Below, piece after piece: positions 31,894 through 40,625 of a stretch of 64,000 nt of DNA. Under the pieces are notes generated by a model. It did not search any database and was not told where the DNA came from. It saw only the letters and a program-made list of their open reading frames with translations. Position 1 is the stretch's first letter. Each line of letters opens with the position of its first letter. The translations under genes and the position numbers were made by a program. The DNA is from Oceanicoccus sp. KOV_DT_Chl. Lineage in GTDB: Bacteria > Pseudomonadota > Gammaproteobacteria > Pseudomonadales > Dasaniaceae. The stretch covers positions 622,501 through 686,500 of the forward strand of contig NZ_FQLF01000005.1 of the NCBI RefSeq assembly GCF_900120175.1, written 5' to 3'.

Positions 31894-33416
31894 TCCACCC
31901 CCTCCATCGACCGCTGAATATCAACACGTCTGGCTAAGGCCAGTCGTGCCTCTTTGATATCACTAAAGGGAATACGTTGATCAGCAATCAACTGATAGTC
32001 TTCATGTCCTTTGCCTGCTATCAAAATACTGTCGCCGGCCTGGGCATTGGTGATAGCAAACGCTATCGCTTTTGCGCGATCCTCTTCCACCGCTGCCGGG
32101 CAATCGATGCCACCTAACACTTGATTAATAATTTCTGCCGCAGGTTCATTGCGCGGGTTATCGCTGGTCACCACCACAAAATCTGCATAGCGCTGGGCAA
32201 TCTCGCCCATTTGTGGGCGCTTACCCTGGTCACGGTCACCACCACAACCAAACACACACCACACTTTGCCGTCGGCATGCTGTCGTACTGCGGTTAGCGC
32301 TTTTTCAAGCGCATCAGGGGTATGGGCATAATCGACGATCACATTAATATTTGCAGCGGACTCAATACGCTGCATACGCCCCTCTATCGTGTTTATAGCT
32401 GGCAGCGCCGCTACCAGTTTTGCCAGGTCATAATTTAGCGCCGCCAAACTCGCTAATGCTGCTACCACATTACTCAGATTAAATGCGCCCAATAACGGGC
32501 TAAGTAAATCAAAACTGCCCCATGGAGAATGCAATCGCGCACTAACGCCTTCACTATGGTATGACACCTGATCAACCCAGACATCAGCCTCGCCGTTAAT
32601 ACTGTAACGCAAGACCTCAACATTAGATGAGACCACGGCAGCCAATGTATCTGTAAAGCTATCATCCATATTAACTACAGCTTTTTTCAAACCTGGCTGC
32701 CTGAATAATCGGGCTTTTGCTTCAGCATAAGCTTGCATGGTGCCGTGGTAATCAAGGTGATCACGACTCAAATTAGTAAACAGCGCTAACTCGAAATGCA
32801 AAGCCGAAACTCTACCCTGCTCTAGGCCATGGGATGACACCTCCATTGCTACAATATTGACATTCTGCTGGTGCCACTGTGCCAATATTTTTTGAATGGT
32901 GATCGCATCCGGTGTGGTATTTAATACTGGAGACAATTCAGTAGTTATGCCTGCATTAGTACTAACACCCAAGGTCCCAATCACGCCACAAGCTTGCTGC
33001 AATTGCTCTAATAACTGCGCAATCAATTGGGTACAACTGGTTTTACCATTTGTTCCAGTTACGCCAATAACAGACATTTGTTGCGATGGATGCGAATAAA
33101 ACCGGCCAGCAATATCACTAAGCTTCATCGTTAGATCAGCCACAACCATCACCGGAATTGACGCATGAACGCTGTTTTCGCTATAGCGATCATCTTTTTC
33201 TGCCAATACCGCTACCGCGCCCTGCGCGATTGCTTGTGGAATAAAATCGCGGCCATCAGCCATTAATCCACTACACGCCAAAAACAAATCACCAACCACT
33301 ACCTGCCGACTATCCAGCGCCAAACCTGACACACAAACGTCAGCCAATACCGTATCGTTAACCGTAATTAACTCAGACAAAGGTGTTGCTTGATGGCTTC
33401 GTATGGCTGTCATCAT
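31890..33416 (-). CDS. murE: UDP-MurNAc-tripeptide synthetase MurE, meso-DAP type
   Basis: Adds meso-diaminopimelate to the stem peptide. 508 residues. ATP loop GVTGTNGKTSCTQL, MEVSSHGL, NLSRDHLDYHGTM with the carbamylated lysine, VDYAHTPDALEKAL. The substrate-defining DNPRNEP motif (TSDNPRNEPAAEI) indicates meso-DAP rather than lysine, in line with a Gram-negative wall. ATG overlaps the ftsI stop by one base. Confidence 0.97.
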   Translation of the reverse strand: MMTAIRSHQATPLSELITVNDTVLADVCVSGLALDSRQVVVGDLFLACSGLMADGRDFIPQAIAQGAVAVLAEKDDRYSENSVHASIPVMVVADLTMKLSDIAGRFYSHPSQQMSVIGVTGTNGKTSCTQLIAQLLEQLQQACGVIGTLGVSTNAGITTELSPVLNTTPDAITIQKILAQWHQQNVNIVAMEVSSHGLEQGRVSALHFELALFTNLSRDHLDYHGTMQAYAEAKARLFRQPGLKKAVVNMDDSFTDTLAAVVSSNVEVLRYSINGEADVWVDQVSYHSEGVSARLHSPWGSFDLLSPLLGAFNLSNVVAALASLAALNYDLAKLVAALPAINTIEGRMQRIESAANINVIVDYAHTPDALEKALTAVRQHADGKVWCVFGCGGDRDQGKRPQMGEIAQRYADFVVVTSDNPRNEPAAEIINQVLGGIDCPAAVEEDRAKAIAFAITNAQAGDSILIAGKGHEDYQLIADQRIPFSDIKEARLALARRVDIQRSMEGVE

Positions 33417-35197
33417 TAAGCCGACTTTCGCCTCCCGATTTTTGCGCTAGGTGCTGTCTCTCTTTCTAATTTATTGGCCACCACCGGCAGCTGACGACCT
33501 GCTGCAGGAAATTTATCCGGCGTCACATCCAGAATACGCAACGCATCTGACATCACTCGAGCGAAAACCGGCGCGGCCGATTCCCCACCGTGATACCGAT
33601 CAAGGTTTGGCTCATCAATCATTACTACCGTTACCACGCGCGGATTAGTAGCCGGCGCCAGACCCGCAAAAACCGCCATATAGCGGTCATCGGCATAGCC
33701 TCCTTCACCGACTTTATGCACTGTGCCGGTTTTACCTGCCACCGAGTAAGCGGCTAACTGCGCTCTAGTAGCGGTACCTCCTTTTTGCGTCACGGTGGTT
33801 AACATCGCCACCAAATCGTCAGCCACATCAGCACTAATTATGCGCTCACCTTTAACCGGTTCAGTTCGCCGCATTAATGTTGCAGGCCGCAATAGGCCAC
33901 CACTAGCAAAAACAGAATACGCCTGCGCCAACTGCAAAGGCGTTACAGCCAGTCCATAACCGAAAGCAAAATTAACTCGCTCTATTGGCCGCCAATTTGG
34001 ACGACCAGGTAACATACCGGCACTTTCGCCCGGGAAACCACTACCCGTACTGATACCCAAACCAAAGCGACTAAATACCTGCCACACCATTTGCTCGTCG
34101 AGATCCAAAGCAAGCTTACTAGTCCCCACCTGACTGGACTTTGTAAGAATGCCGGTGACATTTAATTTTCCGTAGTTCACTGGATCCAGCAGTGTTTTAC
34201 TACCAACCCGAAGATAACCAGGATTGGTATCAACGATCGTAGTTGGCTTATAACGCCCAGACTCCAACGCCGCGACTACCGTTAACGGCTTAACTGTAGA
34301 GCCCGGCTCAAATACATCTGTCATCGCGCGATTACGCAAACTCGATGGCTTAAGTTCGCTGCGATTATTAGGATTAAAAGAAGGCTGATTGACCATCGCC
34401 AATACTTCGCCGGTCAACCCATCTAACATAACTACTGAGCCGGACTTGGCATCGACCCGCGTCATCGCTGCCTTTAATTCCCGGTAAGCCATGTACTGCA
34501 AGCGCATATCGATGCTCAGCGTAATGTCCTTACCAGAGCGTGCTTGCTGCCCCTGTTCGATATCGCGAAAAACATTGCCGCGCAAATCTTTTAGTACCCG
34601 CTTACTCCCAGGCTGACCTTGCAACCAGGAATCAAAAGCCAACTCGATACCTTCTTGACCGCGATCATCAATATTAGTGAAACCGACAATATGTGCCGCC
34701 ACTTCCCCGGCGGGGTAATAGCGCTTGTACTCACGCTGAATGTTAATGCCGCGTATCCCTAAAGCTTTTACGCTTTCAGCCTGTTTTGGAGAGATATGGC
34801 GCTTCAAATAAACAAAATGGCGCTGACGATTAGCATCAATTTTTTTTGTTAACTGCTTTAAATTTAAATCGAGTAATTTTGCCAAAGCAGGCCACTGCTT
34901 CTCATCGGTAACAATATGTTGCGGGTTAAGCCAAACCGAAGCTACCGGCGTACTAACCGCCAACGGCTCGCCATTACGATCCGAAATGACGCCGCGATAC
35001 GCTGGAATATGCTCAGTACGCACACTGCGAGCATCACCCTGACCCTGCAAAAAGCCATGACCACGCTCGGTATCTAATACCTGCAACGACAGCACCCGCC
35101 AAATTAATAGCGACACCAAGCCTGCTAACAAAAGCACTATTAGCGAAAACCGCCATGCAGGTACTGCTTGTCGTGACAATTTAGTCATCGCACTCAT
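33416..35197 (-). CDS. ftsI: Septal transpeptidase FtsI (PBP3)
   Basis: Class B penicillin-binding protein that cross-links septal peptidoglycan with FtsW. 593 residues. One transmembrane helix (about 17-37) is followed by the pedestal domain (RGVISDRNGEPLA) and the transpeptidase domain. Catalytic motifs: S300-T-V-K in FEPGSTVKPL, then K-T-G-T at about 489-492. The middle motif, usually SSN in this family, reads S-S-Q here (about 354-356, LTKSSQVGTSKLAL). The codon is CAG, not a single-base indel effect. Flanked by ftsL and murE with one-base overlap to murE. Confidence 0.96.
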   Translation of the reverse strand: MSAMTKLSRQAVPAWRFSLIVLLLAGLVSLLIWRVLSLQVLDTERGHGFLQGQGDARSVRTEHIPAYRGVISDRNGEPLAVSTPVASVWLNPQHIVTDEKQWPALAKLLDLNLKQLTKKIDANRQRHFVYLKRHISPKQAESVKALGIRGINIQREYKRYYPAGEVAAHIVGFTNIDDRGQEGIELAFDSWLQGQPGSKRVLKDLRGNVFRDIEQGQQARSGKDITLSIDMRLQYMAYRELKAAMTRVDAKSGSVVMLDGLTGEVLAMVNQPSFNPNNRSELKPSSLRNRAMTDVFEPGSTVKPLTVVAALESGRYKPTTIVDTNPGYLRVGSKTLLDPVNYGKLNVTGILTKSSQVGTSKLALDLDEQMVWQVFSRFGLGISTGSGFPGESAGMLPGRPNWRPIERVNFAFGYGLAVTPLQLAQAYSVFASGGLLRPATLMRRTEPVKGERIISADVADDLVAMLTTVTQKGGTATRAQLAAYSVAGKTGTVHKVGEGGYADDRYMAVFAGLAPATNPRVVTVVMIDEPNLDRYHGGESAAPVFARVMSDALRILDVTPDKFPAAGRQLPVVANKLERETAPSAKIGRRKSA

Positions 35198-35203
35198 TGC
35201 CGA

Positions 35204-35527
35204 TCATTGTTTTACAATCACGATTGTTGCCGGATCAGGTACCACCATATTTAATTTGGTCTTCGCCAGGCGCTCGATACGCACATGGGAGGCCCAGGTA
35301 CTCTGTTCCAATAATAACCGTCCCCAGTCTTCTTCCAGCCGCACCGCTTCTCTGCTTTGCATCTGTAAATCACTAAATAGTTGACGACTTTTCCAAGAGC
35401 TATAAATCACAGCCGTCGCCGAGCACACCACCAGCACTAAGAGCAATAAATTCACTACCAACAATCGAACTTGCTCATCACCGCCACCAGCAGTCACTGA
35501 AACACTGCTTTTGTTTTTACTTTTCAT
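35204..35527 (-). CDS. ftsL: Cell division protein FtsL
   Basis: Small bitopic divisome protein of 107 residues: basic cytoplasmic start, one transmembrane helix (about 23-43, LLVVNLLLLVLVVCSATAVIYSSW in two parts), and a periplasmic coiled coil (about 45-95) ending LNMVVPDPATIVIV. Sequence is weakly conserved, but size, topology, the terminal motif and its place between rsmH and ftsI make the call firm. Its partners are FtsB and FtsQ. Confidence 0.93.
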   Translation of the reverse strand: MKSKNKSSVSVTAGGGDEQVRLLVVNLLLLVLVVCSATAVIYSSWKSRQLFSDLQMQSREAVRLEEDWGRLLLEQSTWASHVRIERLAKTKLNMVVPDPATIVIVKQ

Positions 35528-35629
35528 CGCGGCTCTTTCATTATTTTTTTAGCCTTACGATTCTTAGCACCCTTCTGGGCACTACCCCAAAAACAACTAT
35601 ATTTACGACCGATCATCTAACACAACCAC

Positions 35630-36555
35630 TTAGGCGATCTTTTCAGCTACTCGCATAATCGCGCTACGCGAACGTACATTGGTATCAATTTCCAAGGCAT
35701 CAGCTTTTATCGCTTTACCAATATGTTTTAATCGACGATTAAGCTGAGCAGCTGTCACCGGTACATTGGCTGGCAAATCATCACCCCTAACATGCCGCTT
35801 AATAAATCGCTTAACCATGCGATCCTCCAGCGAGTGGAAACTAATCACCACAAGCCGACCACCCACCACCAAAACATCCAGCAACTGATCTAAAAATTGC
35901 TGCAAGTCACCCAATTCATTGTTGATATAAATTCGGATGGCTTGAAACGACTTGGTCGCCGGATGCTTACCTTTTTCCCACGCTGGATGCGCGTCTTTTA
36001 ATAATTCTGCCAAATGCAAAGTGGTTACTATCGGTTTTTTTAGCCGCTCTTCCACCACCGCTCTAGCCAAACGTTTGGCATATCGCTCTTCACCAAACTC
36101 TTTTAATACACTGGCGATTTCCGCCTCTTTCGCCACGGCCAGCCACTGCGCCGCACTCATTCCCACTTGCGGATTCATCCGCATATCCAACGGCCCATCA
36201 CGCATAAAACTGAATCCGCGCTCAGCTTGATCCAACTGCGGCGATGACACCCCAAATCCAGCAACACACCATTAACCGAACCAGCCTGCTGCGCAGCAAC
36301 GATCTGCTTAATATCAGCAAACGAGCCCTGCGCAATAGCAAAGCGCTGATCCTTAGCTGCCAATTGCCGACCCTCTGCTATCGCTTGCGGGTCCTTATCA
36401 ATACCAATAAGACAGCCATCTGCAGCCAACCGCGACAAAACCAAACGACTATGCCCGCCCCGCCCAAAAGTACCGTCTATATAAGTACCGCTACCATCAG
36501 TGACCAGTTCCGCAACAGCCTGTTCCAGCAACACAGTCTCGTGTGCAGCCGTCAC
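35630..36555 (-). CDS. rsmH: 16S rRNA m4C1402 methyltransferase RsmH, apparent frameshift
   Basis: SAM-dependent methylation of C1402 in the ribosomal decoding centre. About 308 residues after correction. The start is GTG at 36555 ([13 protein letters not shown]). SAM motif [23 protein letters not shown], then a break after GVLLDLG: C run 36250-36253 on plus should be five, giving [20 protein letters not shown]. The rest holds [33 protein letters not shown] and the terminal [12 protein letters not shown]. The SD is poor; GGGGA directly abuts the GTG, so translation may be coupled to mraZ, which ends 15 bases upstream. Confidence 0.95.
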
Positions 36556-36570
36556 TCCCCGACACCGACG

Positions 36571-37017
36571 TTACACATTGAAGTTACTCACTTCTTCTGG
36601 CTCGTCCACGCCATCATCATCTTCATTCAAATAATCAAACCAGGCCTGCTCATCCCACAATTCGTAGCGATTGAGCATTCCGACCAACATCAATTTTTTA
36701 TCCAGTCCAGCGAACTCGCGCAGGGTCGGTGGTAGCAACAACCGGCCATTGGCTTCATCCACTTCCATCGGCGTGGCATAACCCAATAAACGCCGCTGCA
36801 TTCGTGCCGCTTTTTTGTTGCGGTTCGGCAAGGCTTTAATTTCAGGTAATTTCTGATCCCATTCGGGCTCGGGATAAATCAACAGACAGCGCTCATCGGT
36901 ATGAGCAGTCACGACGATACGACCCCCACAATCAGCCAGCAGCAACTCCCGAACCTTGGTCGGTATTGCCAGACGCCCCTTGGCGTCCATACTGATTGAA
37001 TGACTACTCTGGTACAC
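36571..37017 (-). CDS. mraZ: Transcriptional regulator MraZ
   Basis: AbrB-like DNA-binding protein, first gene of the dcw operon and repressor of its own promoter in E. coli. 148 residues. Two repeats of the fold each carry the DxxGR motif: [15 protein letters not shown] (about 11-25) and [16 protein letters not shown] (about 86-101). The C-terminal acidic tail is typical. Upstream lie three 10-bp-spaced repeats matching the MraZ recognition pattern, and a good sigma-70 promoter. Confidence 0.97.
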   Translation of the reverse strand: MYQSSHSISMDAKGRLAIPTKVRELLLADCGGRIVVTAHTDERCLLIYPEPEWDQKLPEIKALPNRNKKAARMQRRLLGYATPMEVDEANGRLLLPPTLREFAGLDKKLMLVGMLNRYELWDEQAWFDYLNEDDDGVDEPEEVSNFNV

Positions 37018-37074
37018 GATTTCCCACTTATTAATTATTCACATTCAGAAACTGATCAAAAAGGTACAAAAACT

Positions 37075-37099
37075 CACTTTTATTCACTTTTTTCCACTT
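37075..37099 (-). promoter_or_regulatory. MraZ operator: three direct repeats
   Basis: On minus, GTGGA, GTGAA and GTGAG occur at exact 10-base spacing (plus-strand cactt at 37075, 37085 and 37095). MraZ binds three short TGGGN-like repeats with five-base spacers ahead of its own gene, so position, unit size and spacing all fit, although the repeat differs from the E. coli sequence. The repeats fall just downstream of the predicted transcription start. Confidence 0.7.
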
Positions 37100-37104
37100 T
37101 TGCA

Positions 37105-37133
37105 ACTATAGAGATTCACCCTCTATAGTTCAA
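37105..37133 (-). promoter_or_regulatory. Sigma-70 promoter of the dcw operon (mraZ)
   Basis: On minus: -35 TTGAAC (37128-37133), 17-base spacer, -10 TATAGT (37105-37110). The same region is a perfect dyad, AACTATAGAG / CTCTATAGTT (37104-37113 and 37121-37130), so both promoter elements lie inside the two arms. Confidence 0.75.
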
Positions 37134-37253
37134 GCTGGAAAACGCTAAAACATCGCTAATTTCGTTAAATAAAACAGTAACTTGCGGCTAAATGCTGACA
37201 AATCAAATGGACTATAGAAAGGAAAAATAACGAAAACAAACAACTAGAATTCA

Positions 37254-37276
37254 AACTTAATGTAATACATTAAGTT
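37254..37276. promoter_or_regulatory. Near-perfect 23-base palindrome, candidate operator
   Basis: Arms AACTTAATGTA and TACATTAAGTT around a single central A. No T run follows, so a terminator is unlikely. It stands about 130 bases behind the mraZ promoter and 315 bases before the CoA-transferase gene. A dimeric regulator site is the simplest reading. Confidence 0.5.
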
Positions 37277-37591
37277 AAAGGCTATTTCTTTATTTGCTAA
37301 GGGGGATTTTCTTTAGAAAGGTTATATCGGAGCAATAATGATCAAAAAACAACCAAGCTCAAGCTGCTTCCAGTCATCAGATTAATACAAAACTTGTAAA
37401 CTTCAAGTGCAAGCCAGCACTGGCACAGGCCAAATCATCCCCTATTTCACAGATCAGCAGCTGGTGAATTAGCATGCTCCTGGGCTTCTGCATCATCAGG
37501 AAAAATGACTGCATCAACATTAACAAGCTCACCCAAATTCAGTTATCATGCCCCGCCTTAACTGCCACCAATAACAACAAAGGTTTGTACC

Positions 37592-38800
37592 ATGTCCGAA
37601 TCCCGCAAACGCCCGCTTGAAGGCATTCGTGTAATAGAACTAGGCCAATTGCTTGCCGGGCCATTCACTGGCTCTATGCTGGCTTATTTTGGCGCCGAAG
37701 TAATCAAGGTTGAACCACCCAAAGGTGGCGATCCGATACGAGGCTGGCGCGAAGTTCAAAACGGCACTTCGCTATGGTGGCACAGCTTAGGCCGCAACAA
37801 GAAGTCAGTTACCATCGACCTGAAAGCAGAAGCAGGCCAACAACTAGTCAGGCAACTGATCGATACTGCCGACGTACTGGTAGAAAATTTTCGTCCTGGC
37901 GTGATGGAAAAATGGGGACTGGGGCCCGAAGATGTCAAAGCCAGCAACCCCGGTTTGATCTACACCCGTATTTCCGGCTACGGTCAGGATGGACCCAACT
38001 CGGTAAAACCCGGTTATGCCTCCGTCTGCGAAGGCTATAGTGGTTTTCGCTATGTCAACGGCTTTGAAGATCAGGCGCCAGTACGCCCCAATCTCAGTAT
38101 CGGCGATACCATCGCCGCCATCCATGCCGCTCTAGGTGTGACACTTGCGATCATAGAGCGCAGCAACAATGAAACCGGTGAAGGTCAGGTCATCGACGTC
38201 GCACTCTACGAATCCATGTTCAATTTAATGGAAGCCGTAATCCCTGAATACGATGGTGCTGGCGTTATCCGCCAACCGTCTGGTACCACTGTAACCGGCA
38301 TTGTGCCAACCAATACTTTCCGCTGTGCGGATGGCAAATACGTAGTAATTGGCGGTAATGGCGATGCGATATTTAAACGCTTAATGATCGCTGCTGGCTT
38401 CCCTGAAATGGCCGAGAACCCCGCAATGGCCGATAACGCTGGCCGCGTTATTCACGAAGCAGAAATCGATGCCGCTCTGGCCAAGTGGTGCCTGGACAAC
38501 CCCGCCAAAACCATCATCGCCACTCTGGAAGCAGAGCGGGTACCGGTAGGCCCGATTTACAATGTGGAAGACATGATGAATGACGAGCACTACCAGGCTC
38601 GCGGGATGTTTGAACAGGTAGAAATTGATGGCAAGCCACTAAAAATTCCGGCGATTTTGCCTAAATTAAAATCGACACCCGGGGAGACCAAATGGTCAGG
38701 GCCGAAGCTCGGGAGTCATAATCAGGAGGTGCTGGGGGAAATATTGGGACTGGATGCTGGCAACCTTCAGCAGCTTAGGGAAAATAAAATTATTACTTGA
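37592..38800 (+). CDS. CaiB/BaiF-family (class III) CoA-transferase
   Basis: 402-residue enzyme moving CoA between carboxylic acids. Family marks: PLEGIRVIELGQLLAGPFTGSMLAYFGAEVIKVEPP is split over residues about 8-42, GRNKKSVTIDLK, VLVENFRPGVMEKWGLG, and the catalytic-aspartate region NLSIGDTIAAIHAALG. SUGCT-like members (succinyl-CoA:glutarate transferase) share this style, but the substrate cannot be assigned; no acyl-CoA genes flank it. AAAGG before the ATG is a weak SD. It ends just before a strong terminator. Confidence 0.92.
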   Translation: MSESRKRPLEGIRVIELGQLLAGPFTGSMLAYFGAEVIKVEPPKGGDPIRGWREVQNGTSLWWHSLGRNKKSVTIDLKAEAGQQLVRQLIDTADVLVENFRPGVMEKWGLGPEDVKASNPGLIYTRISGYGQDGPNSVKPGYASVCEGYSGFRYVNGFEDQAPVRPNLSIGDTIAAIHAALGVTLAIIERSNNETGEGQVIDVALYESMFNLMEAVIPEYDGAGVIRQPSGTTVTGIVPTNTFRCADGKYVVIGGNGDAIFKRLMIAAGFPEMAENPAMADNAGRVIHEAEIDAALAKWCLDNPAKTIIATLEAERVPVGPIYNVEDMMNDEHYQARGMFEQVEIDGKPLKIPAILPKLKSTPGETKWSGPKLGSHNQEVLGEILGLDAGNLQQLRENKIIT

Positions 38801-38810
38801 ACTGAAAACA

Positions 38811-38841
38811 AACAAGGCCGCAATTTGCGGCCTTGTTTTTA
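38811..38841. terminator. Intrinsic terminator, CoA-transferase / lipoprotein
   Basis: Stem AACAAGGCCGCAA / TTGCGGCCTTGTT followed by TTTT on plus. A short A-rich flank on the left may also serve the convergent lipoprotein gene on minus. Confidence 0.85.
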
Positions 38842-38858
38842 AACGCTCTTACTGAAGA

Positions 38859-40271
38859 TCAGTCAGAGACAGGATAAGATAAAACGGTAGTTAGCGTTTC
38901 ATCAGCATTAACAGGAACTGTAATTGCTATTTTCAAAAAACCATCCGCTGAAGACGTGTCATCAGGCGCAATAAATATAGAAAAAGTCACTGGCTCATAG
39001 GCATTACTTGCAATATCAATACCACCACCATCAACCACACCATTAGTAGCACTTACCGCGATACTGGACTCAAAAGGCAAGGTATTACCATTCTCATCAC
39101 CAACCGTTACGAAATAAGTTCGTCCGCCCGCACCAATATCTAAATCACCATCTGGTCCAAAATCGGCGGCCAGAGTAGCACTCTGAATAGAAAAGACGCT
39201 ACTGGCCATGACAATTAAGTGCTGCTCGCCAAGCGCTATCGTCTTATTCGCTGAGCAAAGACTACTATGACTGCACAAAGGGCCGTTGTATAAACCATCG
39301 GCAACATCACGCATGCCATTTTCATTAAAATCCACATAGAATTCACCGCTATCGAAGATACCGTTTTCATTGTTATCTAACCAGGGTTCAGGTTGATCGT
39401 CGGCGGTGGTAAAGATATCCCCATCATCAAAAACACCATTACTGTTGGTATCCTGAAACGACTCTGCACCTGTAACCACCGCAAGCACTGCGGAACGCCC
39501 CAGCCTATCGCCATCTCCCTGTGTTGCTCTTGGGTTGGTACCCACCCATTCAGCACTACAATCTCCTCCAACAGAAGAACAAGATGCCGCAATTCGGCCA
39601 CCTTCTGTATAGAAAGTCACCTGAGTACCATCTGGTGGCGGGTTATTAAAGAAGTCGGCCAAACGCACGGTAGCGTTTACAACACTTCCATCTAAATTCC
39701 AGGCAAGTGGGTTAAACACATCCAATGCCAAAGAAAAGCTATTAAAGTCCGGTATACCCGTCGAAATACTTAAAGAAGGTGAGACTGTTGAGTCCTGGGT
39801 TGAAACCACTGTTGCGGTAACGCTAACGGTGGTGTGAACGGTACCAGACTGAACAATAACTGCAGCCTCACCGTTAGCATTTGTTTCATCTAACGTATTA
39901 GAGAGTGAAATCCCACCAATTGTATTATCAATGGTAAAAGAGACCGGCACCCCCTCAATAGGGTCACCCGCTGTATCCGTTACCAGGAAAGTAACTATCG
40001 ATGTTTCATCACCACCTGCAGAACGAATAGATATTAATTGCGGACTTGCTGAAACAAACTGAATAGAGTCAGGGGAGCCCTGATCAACAATATTTTCAAT
40101 TTCATTCGTCGAATCCTCAGCATCATCATCCTCTGATGTTGCACAAGGATCGCCTCCACACAAAATATTATCCGAACCACCGCCACTACCACAGCCCACA
40201 AGCCCCAATAGCAGTAGTACTGCAATCGACAGCCTACTTTGGTGTATTAAAAAATCTTTTAGCTTCAGCAT
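38859..40271 (-). CDS. Ig-like surface lipoprotein with calcium-type repeats
   Basis: 470 residues. Type II signal peptide with lipobox LVGC after a hydrophobic core (SIAVLLLLGLVGC), then a glycine/serine and acidic linker. Residues about 65-165 look like a bacterial Ig-like (BIG_1/invasin) domain: VTFLVTDTAGDPIEGVPVSF, then NANGEAAVIVQSG. Around residues 265-325 are three D-x-N-x-N-G-x-x-D loops (DTNSNGVFDDGD, DNNENGIFDSGE, DFNENGMRDVAD), as in thrombospondin-3 or dockerin calcium sites. Four cysteines between about 225 and 340 could pair. AGGAAGG precedes the ATG. Role unknown; a surface adhesin or matrix protein is possible. Confidence 0.75.
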   Translation of the reverse strand: MLKLKDFLIHQSRLSIAVLLLLGLVGCGSGGGSDNILCGGDPCATSEDDDAEDSTNEIENIVDQGSPDSIQFVSASPQLISIRSAGGDETSIVTFLVTDTAGDPIEGVPVSFTIDNTIGGISLSNTLDETNANGEAAVIVQSGTVHTTVSVTATVVSTQDSTVSPSLSISTGIPDFNSFSLALDVFNPLAWNLDGSVVNATVRLADFFNNPPPDGTQVTFYTEGGRIAASCSSVGGDCSAEWVGTNPRATQGDGDRLGRSAVLAVVTGAESFQDTNSNGVFDDGDIFTTADDQPEPWLDNNENGIFDSGEFYVDFNENGMRDVADGLYNGPLCSHSSLCSANKTIALGEQHLIVMASSVFSIQSATLAADFGPDGDLDIGAGGRTYFVTVGDENGNTLPFESSIAVSATNGVVDGGGIDIASNAYEPVTFSIFIAPDDTSSADGFLKIAITVPVNADETLTTVLSYPVSD

Positions 40272-40625
40272 GTTACCTTCCTGTACTCGCGGGTGAGTAT
40301 GCGTAAATGAATCGTTGTTATCTATATCGTGTTATCTAAATGTAGCTAGTGGTACCTAGGCTGTCATTGGTCGCTAACAATATTTCGCAGTAACACTTGC
40401 CCGGAATTACTGAAAGCCATTAAGCCGCTTACATCTAGCCTTTCTGTCCCTTTAGGGAGGATAGTTCAAAAGCTATAATATTCAATAAAATCCTTAAGTT
40501 GCGTTAACTAACTCACAAATCTCTTTAGCCGTGATCATTTTCTGTGGACCAGAACGCAACAAGGCCAGTAATCTTGCGACTACCGGCCTTGTAAAAAGCT
40601 TAAATACGGCTAAAAACACATCGCT
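40272..40625. other. Intergenic region, lipoprotein / argG
   Basis: 354 bases between two minus-strand genes. It should hold the lipoprotein promoter. Near argG, the stem CAAGGCCAGTA / TACCGGCCTTG (40560-40570, 40581-40591, one mismatch) could end argG transcription, but the following T content on minus is low. Nothing else recognised. Confidence 0.5.

Larger units (their letters stand above)
37018..37591. other. Divergent regulatory region, mraZ / CoA-transferase
   Basis: 574 gene-free bases, AT-rich. It contains the MraZ repeats, the mraZ promoter and dyad, and the palindrome at 37254-37276. No credible small gene or RNA was recognised in the remaining part (about 37280-37590). Confidence 0.6.

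Noticed and set aside
40560-40591. Firm terminator for argG
   Set aside because: The stem has a mismatch, the loop is 10 bases and few T residues follow on minus; kept only as a remark.
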